Of a DNA stretch of 64,000 nucleotides, positions 29,674-38,695 are shown piece after piece. The DNA comes from Thermohalobaculum sp951813525. GTDB lineage: Bacteria > Pseudomonadota > Alphaproteobacteria > Rhodobacterales > Rhodobacteraceae. Under the pieces are notes generated by a model. The model was not told the origin of the DNA. It did not search any database and worked only from the letters and a program-made list of their open reading frames with translations. Location: assembly GCA_951813525.2 (NCBI GenBank), contig CATOTJ020000002.1, positions 1,364,001 to 1,428,000 of the forward strand. The letters are read 5' to 3'. The position numbers and the translations under genes were made by a program. How positions within the stretch are numbered: position 1 is the first letter of the stretch; every line of letters starts with the position of its first letter.

Positions 29674-30965
29674 CAGCCCCGCCTTTCGGCCCGGAGTTTC
29701 TGGAAATAGGCGATGCGGTCACCCAACTGGCGTTCAAACCCGCGTTCGACGGGTTGATAGAATTCAAGCCGGTCCATGTCATCGGGAAAATAGTGCTGCC
29801 CTGAAAAGCCGTCCTCGGCCTCGTGGTCATAGGCATAGCCGGAGCCGTAGCCCTGGTCTTTCATCATCGCGGTTGGCGCGTTCAGGATGTGCATTGGCGG
29901 GGCCTTGGAACCGGTTTCTTTCGCGGCGCGGCGCGCGGCCTTGTAGGCGGCATAGGAGGCGTTGGATTTCGGGGCCAGCGCGAGATAGACGACGGCCTGC
30001 GCAATCGCCAGTTCGCCCTCGGGCGAGCCAAGGCGCTCATAGGTCTCCCACGCGGCCAGGCACTGTTTCATCGCCTCCGGGTCGGCAAGGCCGATGTCTT
30101 CGACCGCCATGCGCGTGACCCGGCGGGCAAGATAGCGCGGATCCTCGCCCGCCTCCAACATGCGTGCGAGCCAGTAGAGCGACGCGTCTGGGTCGGAGCC
30201 GCGCACGGATTTGTGCAGCGCCGAGATGAGGTTGTAGTGGCCGTCGCCCGATTTGTCGTAGACCGGTGCCCGGCGGTTCAACTGCTTGGCCAGGACCTCC
30301 GGGCCATGCGGGCCTGCGCCAAGATGCGGGATCTGTTCGGCCAGGTTCAAAAGCGTGCGCCCATCGCCATCGGCCATTCCGATCAGCGCCGTGCGGCCAT
30401 CGGGGGTCAGGGCAAGCGGTGCCTCGATGCTTTCGAGGCGGGTCAGAATAGCATCGAGATCGCTCTCTTCCAGCCGGTTCAGGCGCAGGACCTGACACCG
30501 CGAAAGAAGTGCCGCGTTGAGTTCGAAGGACGGGTTTTCCGTGGTGGCACCGACAAGGACAATCGTGCCCCGTTCGACATAGGGCAGAAACCCGTCCTGC
30601 TGCGCCTTGTTGAAGCGGTGGATTTCGTCAACGAACAAAAGCGTGCCGCGCCCGGAGGCGTGACGCATGCGCGCCGTCTCGAACACCTTTTTCAGATCGG
30701 CCACACCCGAGAAGACGGCGCTGATCTGCTCGAAGGCCAGGTCCGTCGCATCGGCCAGAAGCTGCGCGATCGTGGTCTTGCCGACACCGGGCGGACCCCA
30801 GAGGATCAGCGACGACAGCGCCCCCGCAGCAATCATCGTGCCGAGCGGCGCATCAGGCCCGAGGAGATGATCCTGCCCGATGACGTCCGACAACTGCTTG
30901 GGCCGCAGCCGGTCGGCCAACGGCCGGGGGCCGGTTTCGGCGGCGTGGTCAAATAGATCGGTCAT
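29673..30965 (-). CDS. rarA: Replication-associated recombination ATPase RarA (MgsA)
   Basis: 430 residues from the ATG at 30965; the frame extends further upstream but without conserved residues. Walker A is GPPGVGKTTIA, Walker B is LLFVDEIHRFNK, and sensor-1 is ATTENPSFE, followed by the RarA tetramerisation domain (DPDASLYWLARMLEAGEDP). The protein acts at stalled replication forks. It is the first gene of the rarA-crcB-rluC unit. Confidence 0.93.
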   Translation of the reverse strand: MTDLFDHAAETGPRPLADRLRPKQLSDVIGQDHLLGPDAPLGTMIAAGALSSLILWGPPGVGKTTIAQLLADATDLAFEQISAVFSGVADLKKVFETARMRHASGRGTLLFVDEIHRFNKAQQDGFLPYVERGTIVLVGATTENPSFELNAALLSRCQVLRLNRLEESDLDAILTRLESIEAPLALTPDGRTALIGMADGDGRTLLNLAEQIPHLGAGPHGPEVLAKQLNRRAPVYDKSGDGHYNLISALHKSVRGSDPDASLYWLARMLEAGEDPRYLARRVTRMAVEDIGLADPEAMKQCLAAWETYERLGSPEGELAIAQAVVYLALAPKSNASYAAYKAARRAAKETGSKAPPMHILNAPTAMMKDQGYGSGYAYDHEAEDGFSGQHYFPDDMDRLEFYQPVERGFERQLGDRIAYFQKLRAERRG

Positions 30966-31189
30966 GGACGGCCGGGCCGGGTTTTGGATCGCGCTGACAT
31001 GACGCGCACAATAGGCGGTGCGGCGGGGATGGGAAAGCTGTGAACGGCGCGCGCCATGAAGCTGTGGAGGAGAAAACGATCGCTTGCACATCGGAAGGCT
31101 GGTGCGATCCTGAAAGTTCGGCGGGTGAGGCCGAGCATCCGCGCCAGAGGCAGTCGTGACCGCCAAGCGGGTTCAGGATGGGCGAGACG
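30966..31189. other. Intergenic region upstream of rarA
   Basis: About 220 bp between rarA and the rplQ terminator. No gene, repeat or convincing promoter was seen; short frames here lack ribosome sites and family likeness. Confidence 0.5.
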
Positions 31190-31218
31190 TAAAAAGCCCC
31201 GGCGGGTGCCGGGGCTTT
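31190..31218 (-). terminator. Intrinsic terminator after rplQ
   Basis: On the minus strand an 11-bp stem (AAAGCCCCGGC and GCCGGGGCTTT) with a 4-nt loop ends in a T-run. It closes the rpsM-rpsK-rpoA-rplQ transcript, and with it the ribosomal supercluster. Confidence 0.95.
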
Positions 31219-31256
31219 GCGATGGATGGCGGTGCGCGATGGCGCGATCGGTCCGA

Positions 31257-31682
31257 TCATTCCTCGTCGGCTGCGGCCTCTTCGGCTTCGACGCGTTCCT
31301 TGTCGCCTTTGCCCTTGGCGTCCGGATCGCGGTCGACCAGCTCGATGATCGCCATCGGCGCCATGTCGCCATAGCGGAAACCGGCTTTGAGGACGCGGGT
31401 ATAGCCGCCGCTGCGTTCGGCATAGCGTCCGCCCAGCGTGTCGAACAGCTTGGCAACCGCCGGTTCCTGTTTGATCTGCGAAGCCGCCAGACGGCGCGCG
31501 TGCAAGTCGCCGCGCTTGGCCAGCGTGATCAGCTTGTCGGCGATCCGCTTCAGCTCTTTGGCTTTGGGCAGGGTTGTTTTGATTTGCTCGTGCACGATCA
31601 ACGAGCAGGCCATGTTGGCGAACATCGCTTTGCGGTGTTCATGGGTCCGGTTAAGGCGCCGGTAGCCACGTGCGTGACGCAT
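31257..31682 (-). CDS. rplQ: 50S ribosomal protein L17
   Basis: 141 residues starting MRHARGYRRLNRTHEHRKAM, the standard L17 N-terminus. It lines the polypeptide exit region of the large subunit. The last ~20 residues are a charged Glu/Ala tail (EAEEAAADEE) beyond the conserved core, common in alphaproteobacteria. It is the last gene of the alpha operon, followed by an intrinsic terminator. A pair of palindromes separates it from rpoA. Confidence 0.98.
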   Translation of the reverse strand: MRHARGYRRLNRTHEHRKAMFANMACSLIVHEQIKTTLPKAKELKRIADKLITLAKRGDLHARRLAASQIKQEPAVAKLFDTLGGRYAERSGGYTRVLKAGFRYGDMAPMAIIELVDRDPDAKGKGDKERVEAEEAAADEE

Positions 31683-31760
31683 TTCTATTCTCCGATTGCT
31701 TTATACTTTGTCCGGCCACTGTTGTTTTGCGGCCTCCTTGGGGCTTTTGGCCCAGGTGTG

Positions 31761-31818
31761 GGGTGCGCCGGGGCGCACCCTACGGTCTTGTGCCGGGTAG
31801 GGTGCGCTTCAGCGCACC
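31761..31818. repeat. Pair of GTAGGGTGCGC-type palindromes between rpoA and rplQ
   Basis: Hairpin 1 has a 9-bp stem, GGGTGCGCC/GGCGCACCC, at 31761-31780. Hairpin 2 has GGTGCGCT/AGCGCACC at 31801-31818, preceded by GTAG. Both lie in the 142-bp gap between the rpoA stop and rplQ, where most relatives would be expected to have a short gap. Confidence 0.85.
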
Positions 31819-31824
31819 ACCCGC

Positions 31825-32841
31825 TTACAACTGGTCTTCGAACTTTTTGGCCAGATCTTCGATATTGTCTGGCGGCCAGTCCGGGACGTCCATGCCGAGA
31901 TAGAGGCCCATTGTGGTCAGGACTTCCTTGATCTCGTTCAACGACTTGCGCCCGAAGTTCGGCGTGCGCAGCATCTCGGCTTCGGTCTTCTGGATCAGGT
32001 CGCCGATATAAACGATGTTGTCGTTCTTCAGGCAGTTTGCCGAACGGACGCTGAGTTCGAGCTCGTCCACCTTCTTGAGCAGAAGCGGGTTGAACTCCAG
32101 CCCGTCGTCTTCGTCCTGACGCCCGGCTTCTTTCGGCTCTTCGAAGTTGATGAACGTCTGAAGCTGGTCCTGAAGGATGCGCGCGGCGTAGGCCATGGCA
32201 TCGTCCGGGCTGAACGTGCCGTCGGTTTCGACGGTGATCGACAGCTTGTCATAGTCGAGCACCTGACCTTCGCGGGTCGGATCGACCTTGTAGCTGACGC
32301 GCTTGACCGGCGAGTAGATGGCATCGACGGGAATGAACCCGATCGGCGCATCTTCGGGCCGGTTCTTGTCGGCGGCGACATAGCCTTTTCCGGTCGAGAC
32401 CGTGATTTCCATGTGGAGCGACGCGCCGTCGTCCAAATGGCAGATCACGTGGTCCTTGTTGATGATCTCGACGCCTGCGATTTCGGTAATGTCGGCGGCC
32501 GTGACGACGCCCGGGCCGGTGGCCGTAAGCGTCAGGCGTTTCGAGCCTTCATTGTCCATCGAGACCGCGAGGCCCTTGAGGTTGAGGACAACGTCCGTGA
32601 CATCTTCACGAACGCCGGCAACGGACGAGAATTCGTGCAGCACGCCGTCGATCTGGACTGCGGTCACGGCTGCGCCCTGCAGCGATGACAACAGCACGCG
32701 GCGCAGCGCGTTGCCCAGTGTCAGACCGAAACCACGCTCGAGAGGTTCGGCGACACCGGTTGCTTTTTTCATGCCATCGCCCGAAGCAGAAACTTCGAGT
32801 TTCGACGGCTTGATCAGTTCCTGCCAGTTCTTGTGGATCAT
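31825..32841 (-). CDS. rpoA: RNA polymerase alpha subunit
   Basis: 338 residues. The N-terminal assembly domain includes EPLERGFGLTLGNALRRVLL, and the C-terminal domain, which binds the UP element and activators, includes IGDLIQKTEAEMLRTPNFG. Full family length and all conserved blocks are present. It is third in the rpsM-rpsK-rpoA-rplQ unit. Confidence 0.98.
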   Translation of the reverse strand: MIHKNWQELIKPSKLEVSASGDGMKKATGVAEPLERGFGLTLGNALRRVLLSSLQGAAVTAVQIDGVLHEFSSVAGVREDVTDVVLNLKGLAVSMDNEGSKRLTLTATGPGVVTAADITEIAGVEIINKDHVICHLDDGASLHMEITVSTGKGYVAADKNRPEDAPIGFIPVDAIYSPVKRVSYKVDPTREGQVLDYDKLSITVETDGTFSPDDAMAYAARILQDQLQTFINFEEPKEAGRQDEDDGLEFNPLLLKKVDELELSVRSANCLKNDNIVYIGDLIQKTEAEMLRTPNFGRKSLNEIKEVLTTMGLYLGMDVPDWPPDNIEDLAKKFEDQL

Positions 32842-32961
32842 GCCTTACCCTCCATGCTCGCGATGGGACGGATCCAACGTCCGCACCGCACCCGAGGAAA
32901 CGTGCTGCGGCCCACCCCCGGAAATAGGGACGGGCCGCTTGAACTCAGTTGACCCGTTGGG

Positions 32962-33351
32962 TCAGACGCGGCGGCGTTTTGGCGGCCTGCAACCATTATG
33001 TGCGATCGGCGTCACGTCTTTGATCGATGCGATCTGGAAGCCGACGGTCTGCAAAGCACGCAGCGCCGATTCGCGGCCCGAACCCGGACCCTGAACCAGA
33101 ATGTCCAATGTGCGAACGCCGTGTTCCTGCGCCTTCTTGCCAGCGTCTTCTGCCGCCATCTGCGCGGCGTAAGGGGTCGATTTGCGCGATCCCTTGAAGT
33201 TCATATGGCCAGCGGACGACCAGGAGATCACGTTGCCCTGAGCATCGGCGATCGTAATGATCGTGTTGTTGAACGACGAATTCACATGGGCGACGCCCGC
33301 CGTGATATTCTTGCGCTCTTTCTTCTTCGTGCGTTGTCTTTCGCGCGCCAT
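32962..33351 (-). CDS. rpsK: 30S ribosomal protein S11
   Basis: 129 residues containing VNSSFNNTIITIAD and the C-terminal HNGCRPPKRRRV, diagnostic of S11, a platform protein of the small subunit next to the mRNA exit. It lies 9 bp after rpsM. The 120-bp gap to rpoA holds no further gene. Confidence 0.98.
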   Translation of the reverse strand: MARERQRTKKKERKNITAGVAHVNSSFNNTIITIADAQGNVISWSSAGHMNFKGSRKSTPYAAQMAAEDAGKKAQEHGVRTLDILVQGPGSGRESALRALQTVGFQIASIKDVTPIAHNGCRPPKRRRV

Positions 33352-33360
33352 CTGGCCCTC

Positions 33361-33729
33361 TTACTTTTTCTTGCCGGCGATCGGCTTGGCCGGGCCCTTG
33401 CGGGTACGGGCGTTGGTGTGCGTACGCTGACCGCGCACCGGCAGGCCGCGACGATGGCGCAGGCCGCGATAGCAACCCAGATCCATCAGACGCTTGATGT
33501 TCATCTGACGTTCGCGGCGCAGATCGCCTTCGACCATCAGGTTCCCATCGATATATTCGCGCACCGCCACCAGATCGGCGTCGGAGAGCTCGTTAACGCG
33601 GCGTTCGCGGGTGATGCCCACGTCGTCGCAGATTTTCTCGGCAGTCGAATGACCGATGCCATGGATATAGGTCAGCGCGATGTGAACGCGCTTGTTGGTC
33701 GGAATATTCACGCCGGAAATGCGCGCCAC
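33361..33729 (-). CDS. rpsM: 30S ribosomal protein S13
   Basis: 122 residues starting MARISGVNIPTNKRV, with RGLRHRRGLPVRGQRTHTNA near the C-terminus. S13 is a head protein contacting the P-site tRNA and the large subunit. It is the first gene after the predicted internal promoter and heads the alpha operon. Confidence 0.98.
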   Translation of the reverse strand: MARISGVNIPTNKRVHIALTYIHGIGHSTAEKICDDVGITRERRVNELSDADLVAVREYIDGNLMVEGDLRRERQMNIKRLMDLGCYRGLRHRRGLPVRGQRTHTNARTRKGPAKPIAGKKK

Positions 33730-33793
33730 GGGTCTCTCCGTTCGTTAAATCGCTCGAATTCGAGCCGATTCCTTCATGTCTAGGAAGCGCGCC

Positions 33794-33821
33794 AATATAG
33801 GCAAGGGGCGGTGTTGGTCAA
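33794..33821 (-). promoter_or_regulatory. rpsM: Predicted sigma-70 promoter of the rpsM-rplQ operon
   Basis: TTGACC (33821-33816), a 16-bp spacer, and TATATT (33799-33794) on the minus strand, 65 bp upstream of the rpsM start, in the gap after adk. This is close to the alphaproteobacterial housekeeping consensus. Confidence 0.7.
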
Positions 33822-33851
33822 CCCCTCGTCTGACGTGCTTCCCACTCTCTG

Positions 33852-34502
33852 TCAGACCCCGTCAAGGGCCGCCTTGATCGATGCCGATACCTGACCGATA
33901 TCGGCCATGCCATCGATGTTCTTCACTTTGCCGCTGTCCTGATAATAGGCGATCACCGGCTCGGTTTCGGCGTGGTATTCAACCAGCCGCGCAGCAACGG
34001 TTTCAGCGTTATCGTCGGCGCGGCGTTTGAACTCGGTCGCGCCGCATACGTCGCAGACACCGTCCTTTGCCGGTTTCTTGTCCTGGTCGTGATACCCCTC
34101 GCCGCAAGAGGCGCAGGTATAGCGGCCCGAGATACGGCCCACCATGGCGGCATCGTTGACCTGAATGTTCACAGTCGCGTCCAGCGTCAGCCCCTTGTCG
34201 GCGATCAACTGGTCCAGCGCCGCCGCCTGTCGCGTCGTGCGCGGAAAGCCGTCGAAGATGACCCCGTTGGCGACGTCATCATGATCGAGCCGTTCGTCGA
34301 CAATTCCAATGACGATCTCGTCGGACACAAGCTCGCCCGCGTCCATGACCGCCTTGGCCTGCAGCCCGATAGCCGATCCTGCCTTGGCAGCCGCGCGCAG
34401 CATGTCGCCGGTAGAAAGTTGAATCAGTCCGCGGTCCTCCATCAGGAGGCGGGCCTGGGTGCCTTTACCGGCACCCGGGGGTCCAAGCAGAATGATGTTC
34501 AC
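33852..34502 (-). CDS. adk: Adenylate kinase
   Basis: 216 residues. It has the P-loop GPPGAGKGTQ, the NMP-binding DGFPRTTRQ, and a lid carrying two Cys pairs (CASC and CDVC), the zinc-binding type of long adenylate kinase. It interconverts AMP, ADP and ATP. The start overlaps the secY stop (ATGA). The position between secY and rpsM is common in alphaproteobacteria. Confidence 0.97.
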   Translation of the reverse strand: MNIILLGPPGAGKGTQARLLMEDRGLIQLSTGDMLRAAAKAGSAIGLQAKAVMDAGELVSDEIVIGIVDERLDHDDVANGVIFDGFPRTTRQAAALDQLIADKGLTLDATVNIQVNDAAMVGRISGRYTCASCGEGYHDQDKKPAKDGVCDVCGATEFKRRADDNAETVAARLVEYHAETEPVIAYYQDSGKVKNIDGMADIGQVSASIKAALDGV

Positions 34503-35875
34503 GTCGCTTTCCGCCTGCCGGTCTGTTTGCCGGCTTTGCCGCTGCCGCGCTTGCCGCGGATCTTCGATTTCTCGATCAGGCCCTGATACTGGTGTGCCAG
34601 CATGTGGCTTTGCACCTGGGTGATGGTGTCCATTGTCACCGAGACGACGATCAGGAGCGATGTACCCCCGAAATAGAACGGGACCCCCAATTCGGATATC
34701 AATATCTCGGGTAAGAGACAGACCAGCACCAGATAGATCGCACCGATCACTGAGAGCCTGGTGAGCACGAAGTCGAGATATTCCGCCGTGCGCTTGCCGG
34801 GACGGATGCCCGGGACGAAGCCGCCCTGCTTCTTCAGATTGTCAGCCACATCGTCCGGGTTGAAGACCACGGCGGTGTAGAAGAACACGAAGAAAATGAT
34901 CAGGCCCGCAAAGGTGATCAGATAGAGCGGCTGTCCGCGGCCAAGAAAGGCCGCAACTGTGCCGAGCCAGCCGACATCGCCGCCCGATGCCGAGAAGCTG
35001 GCAACCGTGGTCGGCAGCAGCAACAGCGACGTCGCGAAGATCGGCGGAATGACGCCTGCGGTGTTCAGTTTGAGCGGCAGGTGCGAGTTTTCGCCGCCAT
35101 ACATCTTGTTGCCGGCCTGGCGCTTTGGATACTGGATCAGGATCCGGCGCTGCGCGCGCTCGACAAACACAACGCCGTAGATAACGACGATGGCCATGAT
35201 GATGATGCCGATGATGGCGATCGTGGCGAGCTGGCCTTGACGTCCGAGTTCGAAGAACTGGGCGAGTGCGCCCGGCAATTCGGCGACGATGCCGACAAAG
35301 ATGATCAGCGAGATACCGTTGCCGATCCCGCGAGCCGTGATCTGTTCGCCCAGCCACATCAGGAACATTGTCCCGCCGACCAGCGTGATAACGGTCGACG
35401 CGATGAAGAACGGGCCAGGGTTCAGCACCAGGCCTTCCTGTGCCTGCAGGCCGATCGCCATGCCATAGGCCTGCACGATCGACAGCAACAGGGTGCCATA
35501 GCGGGTGTACTGGTTGATCTTTTTGCGCCCGCTTTCGCCCTCTTTCTTCAGCTGTTCGAGCGATGGAACCATCGACGTCGCAAGCTGCATGATGATCGAG
35601 GCGGAGATATACGGCATGATGCCCAGCGCAAAGATGGCCATTCGGCCCAGCGCGTTGCCGGTGAACATGATCGCCATGCCGACAATGCCTTCGCGGGCCT
35701 GTTCCATGATCAGCGCCAGACGGTCGCCATCGATGCCCGGAATCGGGATGAACGTACCCAGCCGATAGACGATCAAAAGCCCGATCGTGAACAGGATGCG
35801 GTTCTGAAGGTCCTTGGCTTTGCCAAAGGCTCCCCAGCTCATGTTCGAGGCCATTTGTTCGGCGGCGGATGCCAT
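34499..35875 (-). CDS. secY: Protein translocase subunit SecY
   Basis: 458 residues with ten membrane helices. Conserved GTFIPIPGIDG is in the first helix region and FVPGIRPGKRTAEYLD in the cytoplasmic loop between helices 8 and 9. It forms the Sec translocon channel with SecE and SecG. The C-terminus is basic (KIRGKRGSGKAGK). It is translationally coupled to adk. Confidence 0.98.
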   Translation of the reverse strand: MASAAEQMASNMSWGAFGKAKDLQNRILFTIGLLIVYRLGTFIPIPGIDGDRLALIMEQAREGIVGMAIMFTGNALGRMAIFALGIMPYISASIIMQLATSMVPSLEQLKKEGESGRKKINQYTRYGTLLLSIVQAYGMAIGLQAQEGLVLNPGPFFIASTVITLVGGTMFLMWLGEQITARGIGNGISLIIFVGIVAELPGALAQFFELGRQGQLATIAIIGIIIMAIVVIYGVVFVERAQRRILIQYPKRQAGNKMYGGENSHLPLKLNTAGVIPPIFATSLLLLPTTVASFSASGGDVGWLGTVAAFLGRGQPLYLITFAGLIIFFVFFYTAVVFNPDDVADNLKKQGGFVPGIRPGKRTAEYLDFVLTRLSVIGAIYLVLVCLLPEILISELGVPFYFGGTSLLIVVSVTMDTITQVQSHMLAHQYQGLIEKSKIRGKRGSGKAGKQTGRRKAT

Positions 35876-35932
35876 GCGCGTCTCCTCGGGTCCCGGTTTC
35901 CGGATCTATCTATGATCGCGGAAGCGCGAACG

Positions 35933-36427
35933 CTAGCCTTCTTCGGAAACTGGTGCGGCCGAAACGGTCGGCGAAACGGTCAATGTGCCGCCCTTGGCCT
36001 CTACCGCTTCGATTGCCGATTTCGATGCACCGGTCACTTCGATGGTCAGACCTTCGCTGGTCAGATCGCCCCGGCCGAGGACACGAACACCGTCGCGGAT
36101 GCGGCGGACCAGACCGGAGGCCAGCAGCGCGGCTTCGTCGATTTTCGCCGACGCGTCCAGTTTGCCCGCGTCGATGAACGCCTGGATATTGCCCAGGTTC
36201 GTCACGGCATGGCGCTTGGAGTTGATATTGTTGAAACCGCGCTTGGGCAGGCGGCGGTAAAGCGGCATCTGGCCGCCCTCGAAACCGGCGAGTGCGACGC
36301 CGGAACGGGACTTTTGCCCCTTCATTCCGCGTCCGGCGGTCGTGCCGGTGCCGGAACCGGCACCGCGGCCAACACGTTTGCGTTTTTTCGTGGCGCCTGG
36401 ATTGTCGCGCAGATCAGTCAGTTTCAT
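35933..36427 (-). CDS. rplO: 50S ribosomal protein L15
   Basis: 164 residues from the ATG at 36427 (MKLTDLRDNPGATKKRKR), an N-terminus standard for the family; GGAGATGCGTC precedes it. It has a Gly/Arg-rich N-terminal extension and the KRGFNNINSKRHAV core. It is a late assembly protein of the large subunit, 57 bp upstream of secY. Confidence 0.98.
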   Translation of the reverse strand: MKLTDLRDNPGATKKRKRVGRGAGSGTGTTAGRGMKGQKSRSGVALAGFEGGQMPLYRRLPKRGFNNINSKRHAVTNLGNIQAFIDAGKLDASAKIDEAALLASGLVRRIRDGVRVLGRGDLTSEGLTIEVTGASKSAIEAVEAKGGTLTVSPTVSAAPVSEEG

Positions 36428-36495
36428 GACGCATCTCCTTTGCCGGATGTGCGGGCCTTGCGTCTCTGCCCACAACCACGGCGTTTCATGTCATT

Positions 36496-36558
36496 GGTGG
36501 GCCGAGGCCCGCCCGACGCCAGATGGCGCCGTTTGCAAAGGGCGGGCCTTGGCCCGCC
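36496..36558. repeat. Two GGCGGGCC palindromes between rpmD and rplO
   Basis: Hairpin 36496-36513 (GGTGGGCC/GGCCCGCC) and perfect hairpin 36541-36558 (GGCGGGCC/GGCCCGCC). They occupy the 136-bp gap between two genes that are normally nearly adjacent. This family is distinct from the GTAGGGTGCGC palindromes. Confidence 0.8.
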
Positions 36559-36563
36559 TTTCA

Positions 36564-36752
36564 CTATCCCCGTTCCTCGACGATCTCGACCAGGTGCGGG
36601 ATCTTGTTGACCATGCCGCGCACCGCGGGCGTGTCTTCCAACTCGCGGGTCTTGTGCATCTTGTTCAAGCCAAGGCCGATTAGCGTCTGGCGCTGTTCGA
36701 CCGGGCGGCGGATCGGGCTGCCGATCTGCCTGACGACGATTGTTTTGGACAT
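36564..36752 (-). CDS. rpmD: 50S ribosomal protein L30
   Basis: 62 residues starting MSKTIVVRQIGSPIRR. A second ATG directly upstream would add one Met; the second was chosen for its better spacing to GGAGAG. L30 is a small large-subunit protein absent from some bacteria. It lies 12 bp after rpsE. Confidence 0.97.
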   Translation of the reverse strand: MSKTIVVRQIGSPIRRPVEQRQTLIGLGLNKMHKTRELEDTPAVRGMVNKIPHLVEIVEERG

Positions 36753-36764
36753 CATCGCTCTCCG

Positions 36765-37364
36765 TTATTCAGCAGGCGCTTCGGCGCGCGGTTCAGCCGG
36801 TGCGCTGTCGCGCGGCGGCAAAATGTCCGAGACCTTCTTGCCACGGCGCGCTGCCACCATGCGGGGGCTGCATTCCTGCTTGAGGCCGTCGAACGTCGCG
36901 CGAACCATGTTGTAGGGGTTCTGCGAGCCGACCGACTTTGCGACAATGTCCTGAACGCCCAGCATTTCGAAGACGGCACGCATCGGGCCGCCTGCGATGA
37001 TGCCGGTCCCCTGCGGTGCCGAACGCATCATGACTTTGCCAGCGCCCCAACGGCCTTTGGTGTCGTGGTGCAGGGTCCGGCCTTCGCGCAGCGGCACGCG
37101 GATCATGGACTTTTTGGCTTCCTCGGTCGCCTTCCGGATAGCCTCGGGGACCTCCTTGGCCTTGCCCGAACCAAATCCGACACGGCCCTTCTGGTCGCCG
37201 ACAACGACCAGGGCCGCAAAGCCAAAGCGCTTACCGCCCTTGACCGTTTTCGAGACGCGGTTGATCGCGACCAGCTTGTCAGCGAATTCCGGTGTCTCGT
37301 CATCGCGGCGATCGCGGCGTCCGCGGCCGCGTCCCCCGCCGTCGCGGTTGTCTCTCTCAGCCAT
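36765..37364 (-). CDS. rpsE: 30S ribosomal protein S5
   Basis: 199 residues. The core starts at EFADKLVAINRVSKTVKGG, with the conserved GFGSGKAKEVPEAI and the loop that contacts S4 and 16S rRNA. The first ~20 residues are an Arg/Asp/Gly-rich extension (RDNRDGGGRGRGRRD), and the C-terminus is Ala/Pro/Glu-rich; both are typical of alphaproteobacterial S5. Confidence 0.98.
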   Translation of the reverse strand: MAERDNRDGGGRGRGRRDRRDDETPEFADKLVAINRVSKTVKGGKRFGFAALVVVGDQKGRVGFGSGKAKEVPEAIRKATEEAKKSMIRVPLREGRTLHHDTKGRWGAGKVMMRSAPQGTGIIAGGPMRAVFEMLGVQDIVAKSVGSQNPYNMVRATFDGLKQECSPRMVAARRGKKVSDILPPRDSAPAEPRAEAPAE

Positions 37365-37373
37365 CGTCGCCTC

Positions 37374-37733
37374 CTAGAATTTCAGACCGCCCTCGCGGGC
37401 GGCATCGGCCAGGGCCTTGATTTTACCGTGGAACAGGAAACCGCCGCGGTCGAAGTAGACCTCTTCGATGTCCTTGGCCTTGGCCCGTTCCGCGATCGCA
37501 GCGCCGACCTTGGCGGCTGCCTCGACATTGTTCTTGCCGAAGACGCCCAGGTCTTTTTCCAGGGTCGATGCCGCGGCCAGGGTCACACCCTGCGCGTCGT
37601 CGATGATCTGGACCGACAGGTTTTTGGAGGAGCGATGAACGCTCATCCGCAACTTGCCGCGGGCCATCTTCTTCAGTTTGCTCCGGACGCGCATGCGGCG
37701 CTTCAGGAACAGATCTCGTTTGCTGTTCGCCAT
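37374..37733 (-). CDS. rplR: 50S ribosomal protein L18
   Basis: 119 residues with RMRVRSKLKKMARGKLRM at the N-terminus and the C-terminal FDRGGFLFHGKIKALADAAR. L18 binds 5S rRNA with L5 and L25. It lies in normal spc order between rplF and rpsE, with short gaps. Confidence 0.98.
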   Translation of the reverse strand: MANSKRDLFLKRRMRVRSKLKKMARGKLRMSVHRSSKNLSVQIIDDAQGVTLAAASTLEKDLGVFGKNNVEAAAKVGAAIAERAKAKDIEEVYFDRGGFLFHGKIKALADAAREGGLKF

Positions 37734-37744
37734 CTCTTGCGTCC

Positions 37745-38278
37745 TTACTTCTTCTTACCTTCCTTGCGGAAAATATACTCGCCCTTGTACTTGATCCCCT
37801 TGCCCTTGAAGGGCTCCGGCTTGCGCCATTCGCGGATCTTGGCGGCGGTTTCACCCACAAGCTGCTGGTCGATGCCGGTGATCTCGATCTCGGTCGGCTT
37901 GGCGCACTTGACCTCGATCCCGTCGGGGATGCTGAAGTCGACATCGTGGCTGTAGCCGAGTGCCAGTTTCAGGTTCGAGCCCTGAACCTGGGCGCGATAA
38001 CCAACCCCGGTGATCTCCAGCTCTTTCTTGAAGCCTTCGCTTACACCCTGGACCAGGTTCGCGATCATCGTGCGGGTCATGCCCCACTGCTGACGCGCGC
38101 GCTTGGAAGAACCGCGCGGCGTAACAGTGACCACGTTGCCTTCCAGATTAAGATCGACATCGTCGGTCGCAGTGAAGCTGCGGACGCCTTTCGGGCCCTT
38201 CGCCTCGATCGTCTGACCGGAGACCTTGAACTCGACGCCGGACGGCGCCTGGACGGGACGTTTTCCGATACGGGACAT
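37745..38278 (-). CDS. rplF: 50S ribosomal protein L6
   Basis: 177 residues from the ATG at 38278 (MSRIGKRPVQAPSGV). Two related domains are visible, and the C-terminal PEPFKGKGIKYKGEYI is diagnostic. L6 lies near the factor-binding site. GGAGGGAG precedes the start. Confidence 0.98.
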   Translation of the reverse strand: MSRIGKRPVQAPSGVEFKVSGQTIEAKGPKGVRSFTATDDVDLNLEGNVVTVTPRGSSKRARQQWGMTRTMIANLVQGVSEGFKKELEITGVGYRAQVQGSNLKLALGYSHDVDFSIPDGIEVKCAKPTEIEITGIDQQLVGETAAKIREWRKPEPFKGKGIKYKGEYIFRKEGKKK

Positions 38279-38289
38279 GCTCTCCCTCC

Positions 38290-38682
38290 TCAGAATACTG
38301 TGCAAAGGACCTCGCCGCCGACATTGGCAGCGCGGGCCTTGGCATCCGACATGACGCCTTTCGAGGTCGAGACGATGGACACGCCCAGACCATTGCGAAC
38401 CTGAGGCATCGCATTCACAGCCGAATACGTGCGGCGGCCCGGTTTCGAGATCCGCTTCATTTCGCGGATCGCCGGTTCGCCCTCGTGGTATTTCAGGCTG
38501 ATTTCGACTTCCGGCTTCTTGTCGCCCTGGTCGATAACCTCATAGCCGCGGATGAAGCCTTCATCCTGCAGCACTTCCAACACACGCAGTCGCAATTTCG
38601 ACGACGGCGAGCGCACGGTTGATTTCTGACGCATGGCCGCGTTGCGGATGCGGGTCAGCATATCTCCGAGAGGATCGTTCAT
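38290..38682 (-). CDS. rpsH: 30S ribosomal protein S8
   Basis: 130 residues from the ATG at 38682 (MNDPLGDMLTRIRNA). The C-terminal GVSIVSTSKGVMSD and VGGEVLCTVF are diagnostic. S8 is a primary 16S rRNA binder and in enterobacteria represses the spc operon; whether that control exists here cannot be seen. Confidence 0.98.
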   Translation of the reverse strand: MNDPLGDMLTRIRNAAMRQKSTVRSPSSKLRLRVLEVLQDEGFIRGYEVIDQGDKKPEVEISLKYHEGEPAIREMKRISKPGRRTYSAVNAMPQVRNGLGVSIVSTSKGVMSDAKARAANVGGEVLCTVF

Positions 38683-38695
38683 CTTATCTCCCCCC

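Noticed and set aside
35081..36610. A 509-residue open frame opposite secY and rplO
   Set aside because: It crosses two essential genes and their gap, its composition is that of a reverse-complement shadow, and it has no family likeness.
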